In this document: positions 16,933 to 27,900 of the stretch, in pieces
Layout of the letters: every line of letters begins with the position of its first letter
How positions within the stretch are numbered: position 1 is the stretch's first letter
Assembly (NCBI RefSeq): GCF_000737575.1
Contig: NZ_CP006270.1
Coordinates: 65,163-129,162, forward strand
DNA length: 64,000 nt
Direction: 5' to 3'
Origin: Synechococcus sp. KORDI-49
GTDB lineage: Bacteria > Cyanobacteriota > Cyanobacteriia > PCC-6307 > Cyanobiaceae
The notes under the pieces: generated by a model
What the model saw: the letters and a program-made list of their open reading frames with translations, nothing else
What the model was told of the DNA's origin: nothing
The model's database searches: none
Translations under genes and position numbers: made by a program

Positions 16933-17940
16933 TCAGACTTTACGCGTGGCTCTCGGTTTGCCGCGGTTTGGGAGGCCTGAATCGCTAAGAACTGTTTCCA
17001 GGGTGGCGGCATGACTGGTCCCGCCGAAGCGCTCGGGTGCGCTCACGGGGTCGTGAATGAAGTGGCGCTGACGAATGCTGAAGCGATCCCAGGCATTCAC
17101 TTCGATCGGCAGCACACGGATGAGCGTTTCGATCAGCCATGGCCAGAGCGGAATGCCCGGCGTCCGGCCCACCCCACGCCAGCGGCACATCGTGGCCACC
17201 GCAGCGTCCACGGAGATGGCCCGCTGCCCCATCACGATCCGGCGCAGAGCGCCCTGTCCGGGCTCACGGTTCGCTTCATGGGCGCGTGTGGCGAACTGGC
17301 CGCAGATCCGGGCAATGTCCTCGGCATGGATGAAGTGGAAGCTGGCGTCAGCCCGCAGCCATCGGGCCAGCCAGAGCCAGCGGCTGGCCTCCGCCAGCCC
17401 TTCGGTGAGGTAACTGGTGGGGAAGGGGCTGGTGCCATCCACCCGACCACCGAAGACCAGGGTGGGAAAGACGGCGATGATCCGTGACGCCAGGGGGTGC
17501 TGCTCCAGGTCCTCGAGACAGCGGGCTTTGGTCTGGATGTACTCGGTGCCGTAGGCAAGAGCTTCAGGCAGCGGTCGCAGATGGCGATCGAGGATGCTGG
17601 CGGTGGAGAAGTAGATGACCTGCTCAATCACCGTCGGGTCGAGCAGCTGCAGCATCCGCTTCACCGCCACGACATTCACTTGTTCGGCCCGCTCCGGATC
17701 GCCCCAGGCGGTGGCGGTGTGAATCACTCGGTTCACCGTCGACAACTCCGCCGCGAAGCGATCGGTCTCGCGCAGATCTCCCACCAGCAGCCGGATCCTT
17801 GGATGATCGGCCGCAACCGCGGTGAGCTTGGAGGGATCCCTCAGCCAGAGGAGCAGCTCCGCGTCGGAGTGCTCCAGAAGCCAGCGCGAGACGTATTGGC
17901 CAACGCAGCCGCTGGCTCCGGTGACCAGGATCCGGGTCAA
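16933..17940 (-). CDS. NAD(P)-dependent epimerase/dehydratase (extended SDR)
   Basis: A 335-residue Rossmann-fold protein. The nucleotide motif [11 protein letters not shown] is at residues 7-17 and a DLRETD turn follows near residue 57. [15 protein letters not shown] segment supplies the Tyr-x3-Lys catalytic pair as Y-x-x-x-K. The later [15 protein letters not shown] is typical of atypical or extended SDR proteins acting on sugars or isoprenoids; the substrate is unknown. The start is TTG at 17938-17940, overlapping the hemE stop by four bases, so it is coupled to hemE. Confidence 0.8.
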   Translation of the reverse strand: MTRILVTGASGCVGQYVSRWLLEHSDAELLLWLRDPSKLTAVAADHPRIRLLVGDLRETDRFAAELSTVNRVIHTATAWGDPERAEQVNVVAVKRMLQLLDPTVIEQVIYFSTASILDRHLRPLPEALAYGTEYIQTKARCLEDLEQHPLASRIIAVFPTLVFGGRVDGTSPFPTSYLTEGLAEASRWLWLARWLRADASFHFIHAEDIARICGQFATRAHEANREPGQGALRRIVMGQRAISVDAAVATMCRWRGVGRTPGIPLWPWLIETLIRVLPIEVNAWDRFSIRQRHFIHDPVSAPERFGGTSHAATLETVLSDSGLPNRGKPRATRKV

Positions 17941-18995
17941 GCGGCTGCCCCGATGCGCTCCATCACGGATTTGCCGGCCTCGAAGAAGGCACGGCCGTTC
18001 TCCTCAGGCGTCCCCGGCAGGATGCCGTGGCCAAGGTTGAGGATGTGGCGGCGACCGCGGGCCTTGCTCACGCAGTCATCGATGCGGGCCTGGATCGCCT
18101 CCGGTGTCCCGAACAGCAGGCCGGGATCGACGTTGCCCTGAACGCCGATGTGCTCCGGCAGACGCGCAAGGGCTTCACCCATGTCCACCGTCCAGTCGAG
18201 GGAAATGATGTCCACACCGGTGGTGGCCATCCGCTCGATCACGCCGGCACTGCCGGAGATGTAGAGGATGAACGGTGTATCGGGGTGGGTCTGCTTGACC
18301 AGATCCACAACTTTCTTCTGATACGGCGCGGCGAACGTGTCGTAATCGGCGGGGCTGAGCTGACCGGCCCAGGAGTCGAACATCTGAACCACCTGGGCGC
18401 CGGAATCGATCTGGTAGCGGAGATAGCTGGCGATCGACTCGGCGAAGTGGTCCAGCAGTCTGTGGAGCAGCGCGGGTTCCTGGAACGCCATCGCCTTGAT
18501 CACGGCGTAGTTCTTGCTGCTCTTGCCTTCCACCACGTAGGCGGCCAGGGTCCAGGGGGCGCCCACGAAGCCGAGCACGGCAGCCCGGTTGCCGACGCTC
18601 TCCCGCAGCCGACCGAGTACCTGGCCCACGAAGGGCATGCTCTCGCCGGGGATCAGGGGCTTCAGGGCCTCCACCTGGGACAGGTTGCGGATCGGGTCAT
18701 TGATCTGCGGCCCCTTGCTCTCCACGATGTCGAAGTCGATCCCCATGCCCGGCAGCGGCGTGAGGATGTCGGAGAACAGAATCACTCCATCGGGCTGGAA
18801 GGCCTCGAACGGCTGCATGGAGATCTCGTAGGAGAGATCGGGGTTCTCCGAGCGTTCCCGGAAGCTGGGATGACGGTCGCGAAGGTCCCGGTAGACCTTC
18901 ATGTAGCGGCCTGCCTGACGCATCATCCAGACCGGAGGACGCTCCACTGATTCACCGCGCGCGGCACGCAGCAGCAGGGGCAGGGAGTCACTCAT
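17937..18995 (-). CDS. hemE: Uroporphyrinogen decarboxylase
   Basis: A 352-residue enzyme converting uroporphyrinogen III to coproporphyrinogen III in haem and chlorophyll synthesis. Conserved segments are [14 protein letters not shown] near the N terminus, [12 protein letters not shown] with the catalytic Asp earlier in the loop, [23 protein letters not shown] and [10 protein letters not shown]. The ATG at 18995 gives the usual [11 protein letters not shown] start; upstream codons were not used. It is coupled to the downstream SDR gene. Confidence 0.96.
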   Translation of the reverse strand: MSDSLPLLLRAARGESVERPPVWMMRQAGRYMKVYRDLRDRHPSFRERSENPDLSYEISMQPFEAFQPDGVILFSDILTPLPGMGIDFDIVESKGPQINDPIRNLSQVEALKPLIPGESMPFVGQVLGRLRESVGNRAAVLGFVGAPWTLAAYVVEGKSSKNYAVIKAMAFQEPALLHRLLDHFAESIASYLRYQIDSGAQVVQMFDSWAGQLSPADYDTFAAPYQKKVVDLVKQTHPDTPFILYISGSAGVIERMATTGVDIISLDWTVDMGEALARLPEHIGVQGNVDPGLLFGTPEAIQARIDDCVSKARGRRHILNLGHGILPGTPEENGRAFFEAGKSVMERIGAAA

Positions 18996-19044
18996 CCGGG
19001 TCTGGGGATCAAGCCGGCAACCTACCTGAGCTGGTGCGTCAACT

Positions 19045-21339
19045 TCACATGGCGTTGTTCTTCTCAGCGAGCAGGCTGCGTTTGGGGTCATGGCGGAAGA
19101 CCATGACGCTCAGCGGCGGCAGGCAGAGATCCAGAGCATTCTCATAGCTGTGGATGTTGCATGCCTCGGTGAATTTGCCGCCCATGTTCCCGAGATTGCT
19201 GCCTCCGTAACGCGCCGCATCACTGTTGAAGATCTCTTCGTAGAAGCCATCCACCGGCACACCGACGCGGTAGTTGGAGTGACTCGACGGCGTGAAGTTC
19301 GCCACCACCACCAACCAGCTTCCGCCCGTGCTTTCGCGACGCATGAAACTGATCACGGAGTGGCGATTGTCGTTGCAGTCGATCCACTGGAATCCGTACT
19401 GGTCGAAGTCGTCTCTCCAGAGAGAAGGTTCTGATTTGTAGAGAACATTCAGATCGTCGACGAGACGCTGGATGCCCTGGTGGGCGTCGTAGTTGAGCAG
19501 GTCCCACTGCAGATCCCCCCAGACATTCCATTCAGCGCGCTGCCCGAATTCCATCCCCATGAAGATGGTTTTCTTGCCTGGGTGCGTCCACATGTACGCG
19601 AGAAGAGCTCTGGTGTTGGCATATTTCTGCCAGTCATCTCCAGGCATCTTGTGCAGGAGATGGCTCTTTCCATGCACCACTTCATCATGGCTGAGCGCCA
19701 GCATGAAGTTCTCCGTGTAGGTGTACCAGATGGAGAAGGTGATGTTGTTCTGGTGGAACTGGCGGAACCAGGGATCCAGCTCGAAGTAATCGAGCATGTC
19801 GTGCATCCAGCCCATGTTCCACTTCAGGTTGAATCCCAGCCCGCCGATGTCGGTGGGTTGCGTCACCATCGGCCAGGTGGTGGATTCCTCGGCGATGGAG
19901 AGTGCCCCGGGGAAATGCTGGAACAGGACATGGTTGGCCTGTTGCAGGAAGCGCACGGCTTCGGTGTTCTCACGGCCGCCATGTTCGTTGGCAAGCCATT
20001 CACCGTCTGGACGCAGATAGTCGCGATAGAGCATCGAGGCGACCGCGTCGACGCGGATGCCGTCGATATGGAACTGCTCGAACCAGAACACCAGGTTGGC
20101 AACCAGGAAGTTGCGCACCTCGTTGCGGCTGTAGTTGAAGATCAGCGTTCCCCATTCCTTGTGTTCGCCGATGCGCGGATCGCCGTGTTCATAGAGATGG
20201 GTGCCATCGAAGAAAGCCAGTCCATGGCTGTCCTTGGGGAAATGCCCCGGTACCCAGTCGATGATCACGCCGATGCCTTCCGCGTGACAGCGATCCACGA
20301 AGGCCCGGAACTCGTCCGGGGTGCCGTAGCGGCTGGTGGGCGCATACCAGCCGGTCACCTGGTAACCCCAGGAACCATCGAAGGGATGCTCGGTGATCGG
20401 CATCAGTTCGATATGGGTGAAACCGCGGGCCTTGACGTACGGAATCAGGCGATCGGCCAGTTCGGCGTAGGTGAGCAGGCGTGCGCCTGGCTTCATGTCG
20501 GCGGCAGGCACCGGAGCGCGCGGTGTGCCGTCCGGCTGGATCCAGGGCTCGTCGGCTGAAGCGTGGATCCAGCTGCCGAGATGCATCTCGTAGACGGAGA
20601 TCGGCTGGTCCAGGGCATTGCTGCTGTCGCGCTGGCGCATCCATTCGCCATCCGCCCAGCTGTAGCCGCTCAGGTGGGCCACAACGGAACTGTTCTCCGG
20701 GCGGACCTGGTGCTGGAAGCCGTAGGGATCGGCCTTCTGGTAGCAGTGCCCCTCCTGCGTCCGGATCTCGTATTTGTAGAGGGAGCCCTCGGGCAGCCCG
20801 GGGATGAACAGTTCCCAGATGCCGCCGAGGCGTTGCTGCATGGGATGGTGACGCCCGTCCCAGGAATTGAGATCCCCGAGGATCGACACGCTCATGGCGT
20901 GAGGAGCCCAGAGGCAGAACATCACGCCGCTGACGCCATCCCGTTCGGTGACATGAGCACCCATCCGTTCCCAGATGTGGTGATGGTTGCCCTGGGCAAA
21001 GAGATGGCGGTCCATCTCACCCATCCATTCACCCCGGAAGGCCCAGGGGTCGTGCTGTTCATGGGTGATGCCGCCGCGAAGCACCCGAACCCGGTAGTCG
21101 CTGCCGGGGTTCTCGCTCAGCTTGGCCTCGAACACCCAGGGGTGATGGGGCGACTGCATCGGAAGCTGCTGATCGCCCAGCAGCAGGGTCACGGTCTCGG
21201 CTTCCGGCATCCAGACCCGGACGATCCAGTCACCCTCCAGGGGTTGGGGGCCGAGCACCGCGAAGGGATGATCGTGGCGGCAGTTCGCCAGTCGTTCGCC
21301 GTCCTGAACCATCCAGTCGAGGACTGCCGCGCCACCCAT
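19045..21339 (-). CDS. glgB: 1,4-alpha-glucan branching enzyme
   Basis: A 764-residue GH13 enzyme that makes alpha-1,6 branches in glycogen. An N-terminal CBM48 pair covers residues ~20-220. The catalytic barrel contains [25 protein letters not shown] (Asp nucleophile), a Glu acid in [10 protein letters not shown] and [12 protein letters not shown] (transition-state Asp). A C-terminal all-beta domain ends the protein. The ATG at 21339 was chosen because longer forms overlap the neighbouring DUF3887 gene. Confidence 0.96.
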   Translation of the reverse strand: MGGAAVLDWMVQDGERLANCRHDHPFAVLGPQPLEGDWIVRVWMPEAETVTLLLGDQQLPMQSPHHPWVFEAKLSENPGSDYRVRVLRGGITHEQHDPWAFRGEWMGEMDRHLFAQGNHHHIWERMGAHVTERDGVSGVMFCLWAPHAMSVSILGDLNSWDGRHHPMQQRLGGIWELFIPGLPEGSLYKYEIRTQEGHCYQKADPYGFQHQVRPENSSVVAHLSGYSWADGEWMRQRDSSNALDQPISVYEMHLGSWIHASADEPWIQPDGTPRAPVPAADMKPGARLLTYAELADRLIPYVKARGFTHIELMPITEHPFDGSWGYQVTGWYAPTSRYGTPDEFRAFVDRCHAEGIGVIIDWVPGHFPKDSHGLAFFDGTHLYEHGDPRIGEHKEWGTLIFNYSRNEVRNFLVANLVFWFEQFHIDGIRVDAVASMLYRDYLRPDGEWLANEHGGRENTEAVRFLQQANHVLFQHFPGALSIAEESTTWPMVTQPTDIGGLGFNLKWNMGWMHDMLDYFELDPWFRQFHQNNITFSIWYTYTENFMLALSHDEVVHGKSHLLHKMPGDDWQKYANTRALLAYMWTHPGKKTIFMGMEFGQRAEWNVWGDLQWDLLNYDAHQGIQRLVDDLNVLYKSEPSLWRDDFDQYGFQWIDCNDNRHSVISFMRRESTGGSWLVVVANFTPSSHSNYRVGVPVDGFYEEIFNSDAARYGGSNLGNMGGKFTEACNIHSYENALDLCLPPLSVMVFRHDPKRSLLAEKNNAM

Positions 21340-21400
21340 GAGAGACCTGAGAAGTGGGCGCGATGTTAAGCGGATTTCATCAGCAGGGATCGCGGTCGGA

Positions 21401-22096
21401 TCAGACGAACTCCTCGGAGATGTCGACGTTGATGATCCGTCCACTGCCGTCAAAGATGACGAACAGATTGGACGTTGTGTTCATGAACTCGACCGCCACG
21501 AGCACGAGCTGCTGCTCTCCACCCTGATTGGCGATCACCGCGTCCTTCACCTGGCGGAATCCGCCGGACACCTTCTGGAGTTTGGTCCACTTGCGCTCCA
21601 GGTCACCCGGTGCCAGCTCGCTCTGCATGTCGAGCGAGAGCTTCGAGCGGGCAACGACCCAGCGACCGGCTGCCAGGTCCTTCACGAAATCCAGAGCCGT
21701 CGCTTCGAGACCCTCGATCTGGCCTGCCCATTTCCAGGCCAGCAGTTTGCCGTCGTCATCCAGCATCAGCAGGATGGGCTTTTCACCGTCAGCCGTGCTC
21801 ACAACGGCATCCACCGTGGTGGTGCGGTAACCGGGGGTCACCCCGATCACCTTGGTCGAGAGGATCGCCTTGCGACTGTCCAGTCGCTTCTGGATGGTCG
21901 CCACGTCGATGCTGCTGCGGACGCTCTCGGCCAAATTGCTGTGAATCACGGCAGCCTGACGCTCTTTCAGGGCCTGGAGAAGCAGTTCTGTTGCGGCCGT
22001 CGACTGAGCAGGCGTCAACTCCGTCTTGTTGGTCTGCTGGGCGGCAACGGGAGCAGCGGCGACGATCGTGGCCAGCAGGCCGGCTAGCAGGTTCAC
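21401..22096 (-). CDS. Secreted DUF3887-type protein
   Basis: A 231-residue protein with an N-terminal signal peptide ([18 protein letters not shown]). An N-terminal helical part is followed by a DUF3887-like, NTF2-like region ([20 protein letters not shown] ... [15 protein letters not shown]). Function is unknown; the fold usually binds small ligands. The start is GTG at 22096. It lies between glgB and the CocE-like hydrolase on the same strand. Confidence 0.75.
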   Translation of the reverse strand: MNLLAGLLATIVAAAPVAAQQTNKTELTPAQSTAATELLLQALKERQAAVIHSNLAESVRSSIDVATIQKRLDSRKAILSTKVIGVTPGYRTTTVDAVVSTADGEKPILLMLDDDGKLLAWKWAGQIEGLEATALDFVKDLAAGRWVVARSKLSLDMQSELAPGDLERKWTKLQKVSGGFRQVKDAVIANQGGEQQLVLVAVEFMNTTSNLFVIFDGSGRIINVDISEEFV

Positions 22097-22106
22097 ATCG
22101 TTGATA

Positions 22107-23714
22107 TCAGTCGGTGATCACTCTGCCGGAGTCGAACGGAATCAGCGACAGGTGTGAGCCGGCAAGCTCGAGTGTCATGGTCACGACCCGATGTCGGCTG
22201 CCGGGGGGGCCACTGGCGACCTCGGGTGTTCCCGGATTGACCCCCACGGCTGGCCAGGCTGCGCCGGCGATCGAGAGCCGCAGTCGGTCGCCGGGATGCA
22301 GGGTCGCCAGCAGCGGTTGCAGCGGAATCCGGCGCTGTGAGCAGAGCAGGGCCGGTTCGCCGGTCACTCTCAGCACTCCGGTGCTGAGCTGTTGCACCTG
22401 GGAGCTCCCCCGGGGAATCCTGGACAGGGCGACACAGAGATCAAACCCGGGTTGATCCGCAGAAGCATCCAGGGTCAGAACCGGTTGCCCCTGCAGCTGA
22501 ACAGGCTGCCCGACCTCGCCGCCGGTGAAGGTGGCCACATCCGCGCGTTGATCGATCGCACTGCGCTCGGCCGGACCTGGATCCGGACTCAGGTGCCCTC
22601 CGATGGCCGGCACGGGCCGCCACGGGTCATGAACGATGGTCACGGTGCCCTGTCCGGGTTCCTGTGCTTTCAGAGTGCCGCTCTCCGGATCGATGCTGGT
22701 CAGTCCATCTCCCTGCAACCGCCAGGAATGCTGCGTGGCACAGAGGGACTCCTGCCATTCGTGACGGGTCAGATCCCAGAACCGTGGCGAGGCCGCTGAT
22801 GTCGGGGTGTCGGTTGAGAGCTTGAGGTGGCGATCGAAGAAGTGCAGCATCAGCCTCTGAGACTGAGGCCACCACTGCAGGTGACTGGCGGGACCGATGT
22901 GCAGCTCGGGATCGCCGCCAGCAGCCGTGCTGCGCTGCCAGAGGTCGAGGATTCCCAGAAGATGCGGGTCCCACCAGCCCCCCAGCAGCAGCATCGGTCG
23001 CTGCAGCCAAGTCAGCGGGGCGGTGTGAACCGTCCAGGCGTCGGGAGTGAGCGGATCCTGCTGGAACCAGCGGCAGGCCATCCCGTCCGGATCGTGACGT
23101 TCGAGCAGGGTGCGGCCCTCCCGCAGATAGCTGCCCTGCTCAAGGCTGCGTCGGAGTGTCAGCCACGCCTCTTCATCGCCCTTCCGGCGTGCCTGAAGGG
23201 CGGCCAGCTGCAGGCCCCAACCCAGTCCGAGATGCCACCAGTGGGCGCCACCCTCGCTGCACCAGTGCTGCCGTTCATCCAGACCGGCCATGGCGGGCGC
23301 CAGGCACTCCGGCGGCGGCGCATCGTCTGGTGCCAGCAGCTGGGTCACTCCCTGATACGAGAAGCCGTAGCAGCCGAGGAGCCCGTTGCACTCGGGCAGC
23401 GCGCGCACCCAGGCGTGGGTTTCGGCCGTGTCTGAGGCCTCCTGCCCGAATCCTCCGAAACGTCCCTCGGAATCCCCCTGGCCGCGCACGTCCTGAACGA
23501 CCACCAGATAGCCCTGCTCCGCCCACCAGCGGGGGTGGGCGTAGGTCACGGTCGAGGCGATCGCTCGTCCGTAGGGCTGGCGCATCAACAGTGCTGGCCA
23601 GGGTCCCCCATGGCGGGGGTACCAGAGGTGTGAGCGCAGTCGCACCCCGTCGCTGAGCGTCAGCTCGGCCTCACGTTCGGCGACTGGGATCAGCTCAGCG
23701 CCCTCAGCGGACAT
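22107..23714 (-). CDS. CocE/NonD family alpha/beta hydrolase
   Basis: A 535-residue enzyme with the X-Pro dipeptidyl-peptidase S15 layout. The N-terminal hydrolase domain contains LVVVQDVRGQGDSEG and the nucleophile elbow CYGFSYQGV (Ser near residue 116). A C-terminal jelly-roll domain (residues ~330-535) carries GQPVLTLDASADQPGFDL and LHPGDRLRLSIAG. Relatives cleave esters or amides; the substrate is unknown. The ATG start at 23714 overlaps the upstream small gene by 11 bases. Confidence 0.85.
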   Translation of the reverse strand: MSAEGAELIPVAEREAELTLSDGVRLRSHLWYPRHGGPWPALLMRQPYGRAIASTVTYAHPRWWAEQGYLVVVQDVRGQGDSEGRFGGFGQEASDTAETHAWVRALPECNGLLGCYGFSYQGVTQLLAPDDAPPPECLAPAMAGLDERQHWCSEGGAHWWHLGLGWGLQLAALQARRKGDEEAWLTLRRSLEQGSYLREGRTLLERHDPDGMACRWFQQDPLTPDAWTVHTAPLTWLQRPMLLLGGWWDPHLLGILDLWQRSTAAGGDPELHIGPASHLQWWPQSQRLMLHFFDRHLKLSTDTPTSAASPRFWDLTRHEWQESLCATQHSWRLQGDGLTSIDPESGTLKAQEPGQGTVTIVHDPWRPVPAIGGHLSPDPGPAERSAIDQRADVATFTGGEVGQPVQLQGQPVLTLDASADQPGFDLCVALSRIPRGSSQVQQLSTGVLRVTGEPALLCSQRRIPLQPLLATLHPGDRLRLSIAGAAWPAVGVNPGTPEVASGPPGSRHRVVTMTLELAGSHLSLIPFDSGRVITD

Positions 23715-23970
23715 CCGGACAGGTCATCCCCACGACATAGGTGATCAGCACTTCGGCATCTGTCGTGGAGAGGTTTCTCTGGCTCGCGATCAGCCGGGTG
23801 GTTTCACTGGAGTAGGCGGATTGGCCGTTACCGTTCAGCCTGCGGAAGGAACTGCAGAGGGCACTGGCTTCTGAGGGGTTGCGCTTGACGCTGTTGAGCA
23901 GTTCCGATTCGGCGGCAACGGGAGAAACTCCCACCACGGCCAGGACGATCCAGCGCATCAAACCGCTCAT
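23704..23970 (-). CDS. Small secreted protein, 88 residues
   Basis: ATG 23970 gives MSGLMRWIVLAVVGVSPVAA, a signal peptide, followed by a helical mature part with two Cys (ALCSSFRRLNG and GMTCPDVR). No family is recognised. It overlaps the start of the CocE-like gene by 11 bases and is likely coupled to it. A longer frame upstream lacks coding character. Confidence 0.6.
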   Translation of the reverse strand: MSGLMRWIVLAVVGVSPVAAESELLNSVKRNPSEASALCSSFRRLNGNGQSAYSSETTRLIASQRNLSTTDAEVLITYVVGMTCPDVR

Positions 23971-24031
23971 CAGCAGGTTCGTGTTTGATCCTTCATACGC
24001 AGTGGATCGATGGGCCGGGTGAGCGGAGCGG

Positions 24032-24445
24032 TCAGTTCCTGAGTTGCCTGGCCTGCTGAATCCACGCTTTTGCCATCGGGAGATCCACCGATCCCGGCCG
24101 GGCGATGCCAAGGCTGCGCTGCAGTCGACCGGTCTGTCGCACGAGCTGTTCCGGTGTGCAGTCAGCGAGTGCTCTGCGGCTGGCGATGCCGGCGTGCATC
24201 AGCAGGGCCGCATCCTGGGGCGCCAGATCCAGTTCGCAGACCAGGGTCGCGATGCCCCGCAGCCGGTTCAGGTTGCGGGGGGAGGAGCGGCCGCCGCGCA
24301 CAAGCCGGCTCAGTTGCAGGTCATCGAGGTCACGCAGGGCTTCCCAGCAGCGGATTCCCGCTTTTTCCAGATCGATGCGCTCCTGCCGGAAGGACTGAGG
24401 CAGATCGTTCCATTCCCGTGGATGGCCTTGATCGCCGCCGCTCAT
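24032..24445 (-). CDS. DUF4332-type helix-hairpin-helix protein
   Basis: A 137-residue protein of repeated helical hairpins (AGIRCWEALRDLDDLQLSRL, LLMHAGIASRRALADCTPEQ). The layout resembles the DUF4332 family, related to helix-hairpin-helix DNA-binding repeats, but no biochemical role is established. Its ATG overlaps the stop of the ycf51 gene by four bases, so they are one translation unit. Confidence 0.75.
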   Translation of the reverse strand: MSGGDQGHPREWNDLPQSFRQERIDLEKAGIRCWEALRDLDDLQLSRLVRGGRSSPRNLNRLRGIATLVCELDLAPQDAALLMHAGIASRRALADCTPEQLVRQTGRLQRSLGIARPGSVDLPMAKAWIQQARQLRN

Positions 24446-24894
24446 CGGGGCGGGGCCTGACGGAAATCACGAACGATCTCTCCCAGGATCACCGGCCGGC
24501 TGCGTCCGTCCCCATCCGGTTGCAACGCCCGAAGCCGCACCTGGACCGTGCGGCTGCTGCGGCCTGCGCCGCGCAGGTTGCCCGCCAGCTGCTCGAGCGT
24601 CGGCGTCACTGCGGACATCGGCATCTCCGCTGGTGCCTGGGCGACCACCAGGGCTTCACCGTTGTCGAACACAATCGGCACCCGCACGGCTCCTTCGATG
24701 CGGACCGGTGGGGAGTAGCTCACCGCGAAGGCCCAGCAGCTCACCGACAGCAGCAGCGTGAAGCTGCTCACGCCCACCAGGCGAAAGCGCAGTCCCCAGC
24801 CGGCAACGAAGGCCACCACCGTCAGCAGCCCCAGCGCCAGGCCTGACCAGCCCAGCCAGGGCGCTGCGGTGAGCAAGAGCTGATCGAGGGCCAT
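24442..24894 (-). CDS. ycf51: Ycf51 (DUF2518) membrane protein
   Basis: A 150-residue protein with two N-terminal helices (WSGLALGLLTVVAFVAGWGL and GVSSFTLLLSVSCWAFAVSY) and a soluble beta-rich C-terminal domain. This matches Ycf51, conserved in cyanobacteria and some plastids with unknown function. It is divergent from tamB. Confidence 0.8.
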   Translation of the reverse strand: MALDQLLLTAAPWLGWSGLALGLLTVVAFVAGWGLRFRLVGVSSFTLLLSVSCWAFAVSYSPPVRIEGAVRVPIVFDNGEALVVAQAPAEMPMSAVTPTLEQLAGNLRGAGRSSRTVQVRLRALQPDGDGRSRPVILGEIVRDFRQAPPR

Positions 24895-24960
24895 GGGATC
24901 TGGTCTACCGCAGGGGACCTCCTTATATTGCGCGGGCTTCGGGGGACGACGTCGCGGTCG

Positions 24961-27900
24961 ATGGGTGAAACGCGGCGGATCCCATGGTCAGGACGACGAC
25001 TCTCCGCTGGTCTGTTGATCACCGGAGGTGTGGTGGCGGGCTGCTGGGGCCTCGATCGGGCTGCTGCGGATCTGGTGGCCCGGCTAACCCCGTCACTGGA
25101 AACCTCGATCAGTCGCCCGCTCGGGCACCCGATCGAACTTGGTGAGTACCGCGGGCTGCTGCCCTGGGGAGTGGCCATCGGTCGTTCGCGGATTCTCCCT
25201 GCGGAGCAGGACCGCTCCCAGGTGTCCGTCAGCGGCCTCACCATCCGCTTCGACCCGATCGCCAGCCTGCGTCACTGGAAGCCTGTGCTCAGGCTGCACC
25301 TGCAGGGGGCGGTGGCACGCCTGTCGCGCAATGCGGCAGGTGATTACTGGATTCTGGGTCGCGGTCTGCCCGGATCGCAACCGCCCCGTCTCGACCTGCG
25401 TTACAGCCTCGGTCCAGCGGCAAGGATCGAACTGGCTCCATCGGGGCAGACGCTGCTCGTGGGCGGTCGCTTCTCCCAGAACCTCGATGCGCGGACGTTC
25501 AGCACGGCGTTACGACTGGGCTGGAGCGATCAGAAGGGCGGCCTGCGGCTCGAAGGGCGTGGCCGCTGGGATCGTTCCCGGCTCGATCTGCATGGCCGGA
25601 TGGACGGGTTGGCGCTGGACCGGCTGGCGGCGTTGGTGTCCCCCCGGGACAATCTCCGCATCAGCGGTCTTCTGGATGGCGATCTGCGCCTCCAATGGCG
25701 TCAGGGGCGTCCGGCGTGTCGCGGCAGCCTGCGGTTGCGTGAGCTGGAGGTGCGCAGCGTATCCCTCCCCGATCCCCTCACCACCCCCCAGTTGGCACTG
25801 GGCTGCAGGGATCGCACCGTGTCCATCGCGCGGAGTCGCATCAGCTCCGGGGACTGGACCCTGGATGCCGTCGGAGATGTGATCCTGCAGCGCTCCCTGG
25901 ATCTGCGTCTGCGGGCGCAGCGGAAGGGGCACGACGATGACCTCGACATTCGGATGGATGGTCCCTGGGCCGCCCCGCGCTGGCGCTTGGCGGGGCAGCT
26001 GGACCTCCCCGAGCAGGTGGATCTCGAGGGGCCTCTTCAGATCAAGGCGCAGCTGCGCATGCCCTGGACGGATCCTGCCGCTCCACGGGTCGAGGTGGAG
26101 GACCTGCAGCTGCAGGCGCCCGGTGCTCGGTTGCGGCTGGCGGGTTCCGCTTACCCCAGGCTGGATCTGACCAGTCGAGAGCTGGCGCTGACTCCCGAGC
26201 TCTGGAAGGACAATCCTTCGCTGGTGAAGACGCTCGGGCCCGAGAGTGCTGTCAACGGTGGATTCCGGCTCTCAGGCACCCTGCAGAAGCCAGAGCTCGC
26301 CGTCGATCTGCGGATGCGGGCCGGTGCCTCCAGGCTCCATCTCGTGGGCGATGCCTACCCCCGTCTGAACCTGATCAGCCAGGACCTGAGCCTGGCTCCG
26401 CCGCTGTGGAGCGCTGTCCCGGCGTTGCGGACGTCCCTCGGGCAAACCGGGACGATCTCGGGGAAGCTGATGGCGACGGGTCCACTGGCTGCCCCTGCTT
26501 TCTCGCTGGAGCTGCAGCAAGGCGGCAATCCGTTCCTGGAGCGCTGGAATCTGAAGGCGGGCTGGTCCGCGGCCTCGTCGCTGCTGGTGCTCGACCGCTT
26601 CAACAGCCCGCTGCTTGATGGTTCCGGCCAACTGCCCCTCGCGCTGGGGGCCAACGGGCTGGAGACCGGCGCGCTTCAGGCCGGTCTGAACCTGAAGCCT
26701 CTGGTTCTGGATCGGTTCAGCGACCTGGCCGGTGTGTCCCTGGGGGGGACGATCGCAGCCAGGGGGCGGCTTCAGGGGCCGCTGGACACGCTGCGGCCTG
26801 ATCTGGCGCTGGAACTGACGAACCCGCGGGTCGGTGCTCTGCAGCTGGCGGAGCGCTGGAAGGGGCGGATGCAAGGCGCCCAGGGCCAGGACCTGACCCT
26901 GGCCCTGGAGTCCCGTGCTCATTCCGGCAGCCTGCGCGCCACCCTCGGCTCCGATGGCTGGCCCCGACGCGTGCAGGTGCAACGGGAGGACGGTGCCCTT
27001 GAGCTCCAGGCTCAGGGCGGAGAGCGTCGCTACCGCTGGAATGCCGAGGGGTTCCCCCTCGATGGTCTGCAGGTGATCCTGGCGGCCCAGTCCCGGTCCG
27101 AGGGCCTCTCCGGCCGCCTAGACGGCAGTGGGGAACTGAGGGTCAGTCCGTTTCTCCTCAGCGGCAGCCTCAGCCTCGATCAGCCCACGGCCTTCGGCGT
27201 CAACTTCGCTGCTGCCAACTTGAGCGGACGTCTGGCGGAGGGGGCATTCCAGCTTCAGGGTGACCTGCAGCCTCCGGAAGGTCAGGTCGGCTTCACCGCA
27301 ACCGGACGACTGGGTGGAGCCCTCAGCAGCAGGGCCGACGCGGAGGGACTGAGCGTGCCGTGGCTCGTCAATCTGGCCCGTCAGCTCCGCAACAAGGACC
27401 CCCTCGATGAGCTTGAGCGCGGCCGGGCCGAGGATCTCGGTCGCCTGGTGATCAACACCTTCGGCGGCAGTCTGGACGGTCAGCTGAAGGCACTGGCCCT
27501 GTCGCGGCAGGCGCTGCTGGACTACGAGCGGGATCATCCGCAGCAGGGCATCGATCCCTCTGACCTGCGTGGGCGTGTGGATGGCACCGCCATCCTCAAC
27601 GGCCCGGATCTGGCCGGCCTGAACCTGGATCTCCAGGCCCGTGGTCACCTCTGGCTCGACGGCGCGGATCGGGATCTGGCCTTGCAGCTGGAGCCGTTCG
27701 TGGCATCAATCCAGGGGCCCCTGCGTGCAGGAGAAGGACGCTTTCAGCTGCTGCATCTGCCCTTTTCACTGCTGGCCCTGTTCGGTCCACTGCCCTCGAC
27801 GCTGCGGGGTGCACTGGGTGTTTCGGGCCGTTATCGCCTGGATGCGCGCGGCGGTCCGCTCATCGATGCCGAGCTGGCACTGGAACAGGCTGCGCTCGGG

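Noticed and set aside
17937-19091. Longer hemE with an extra N-terminal extension
   Set aside because: The extension lacks conservation. The family N terminus starts at ATG 18995.
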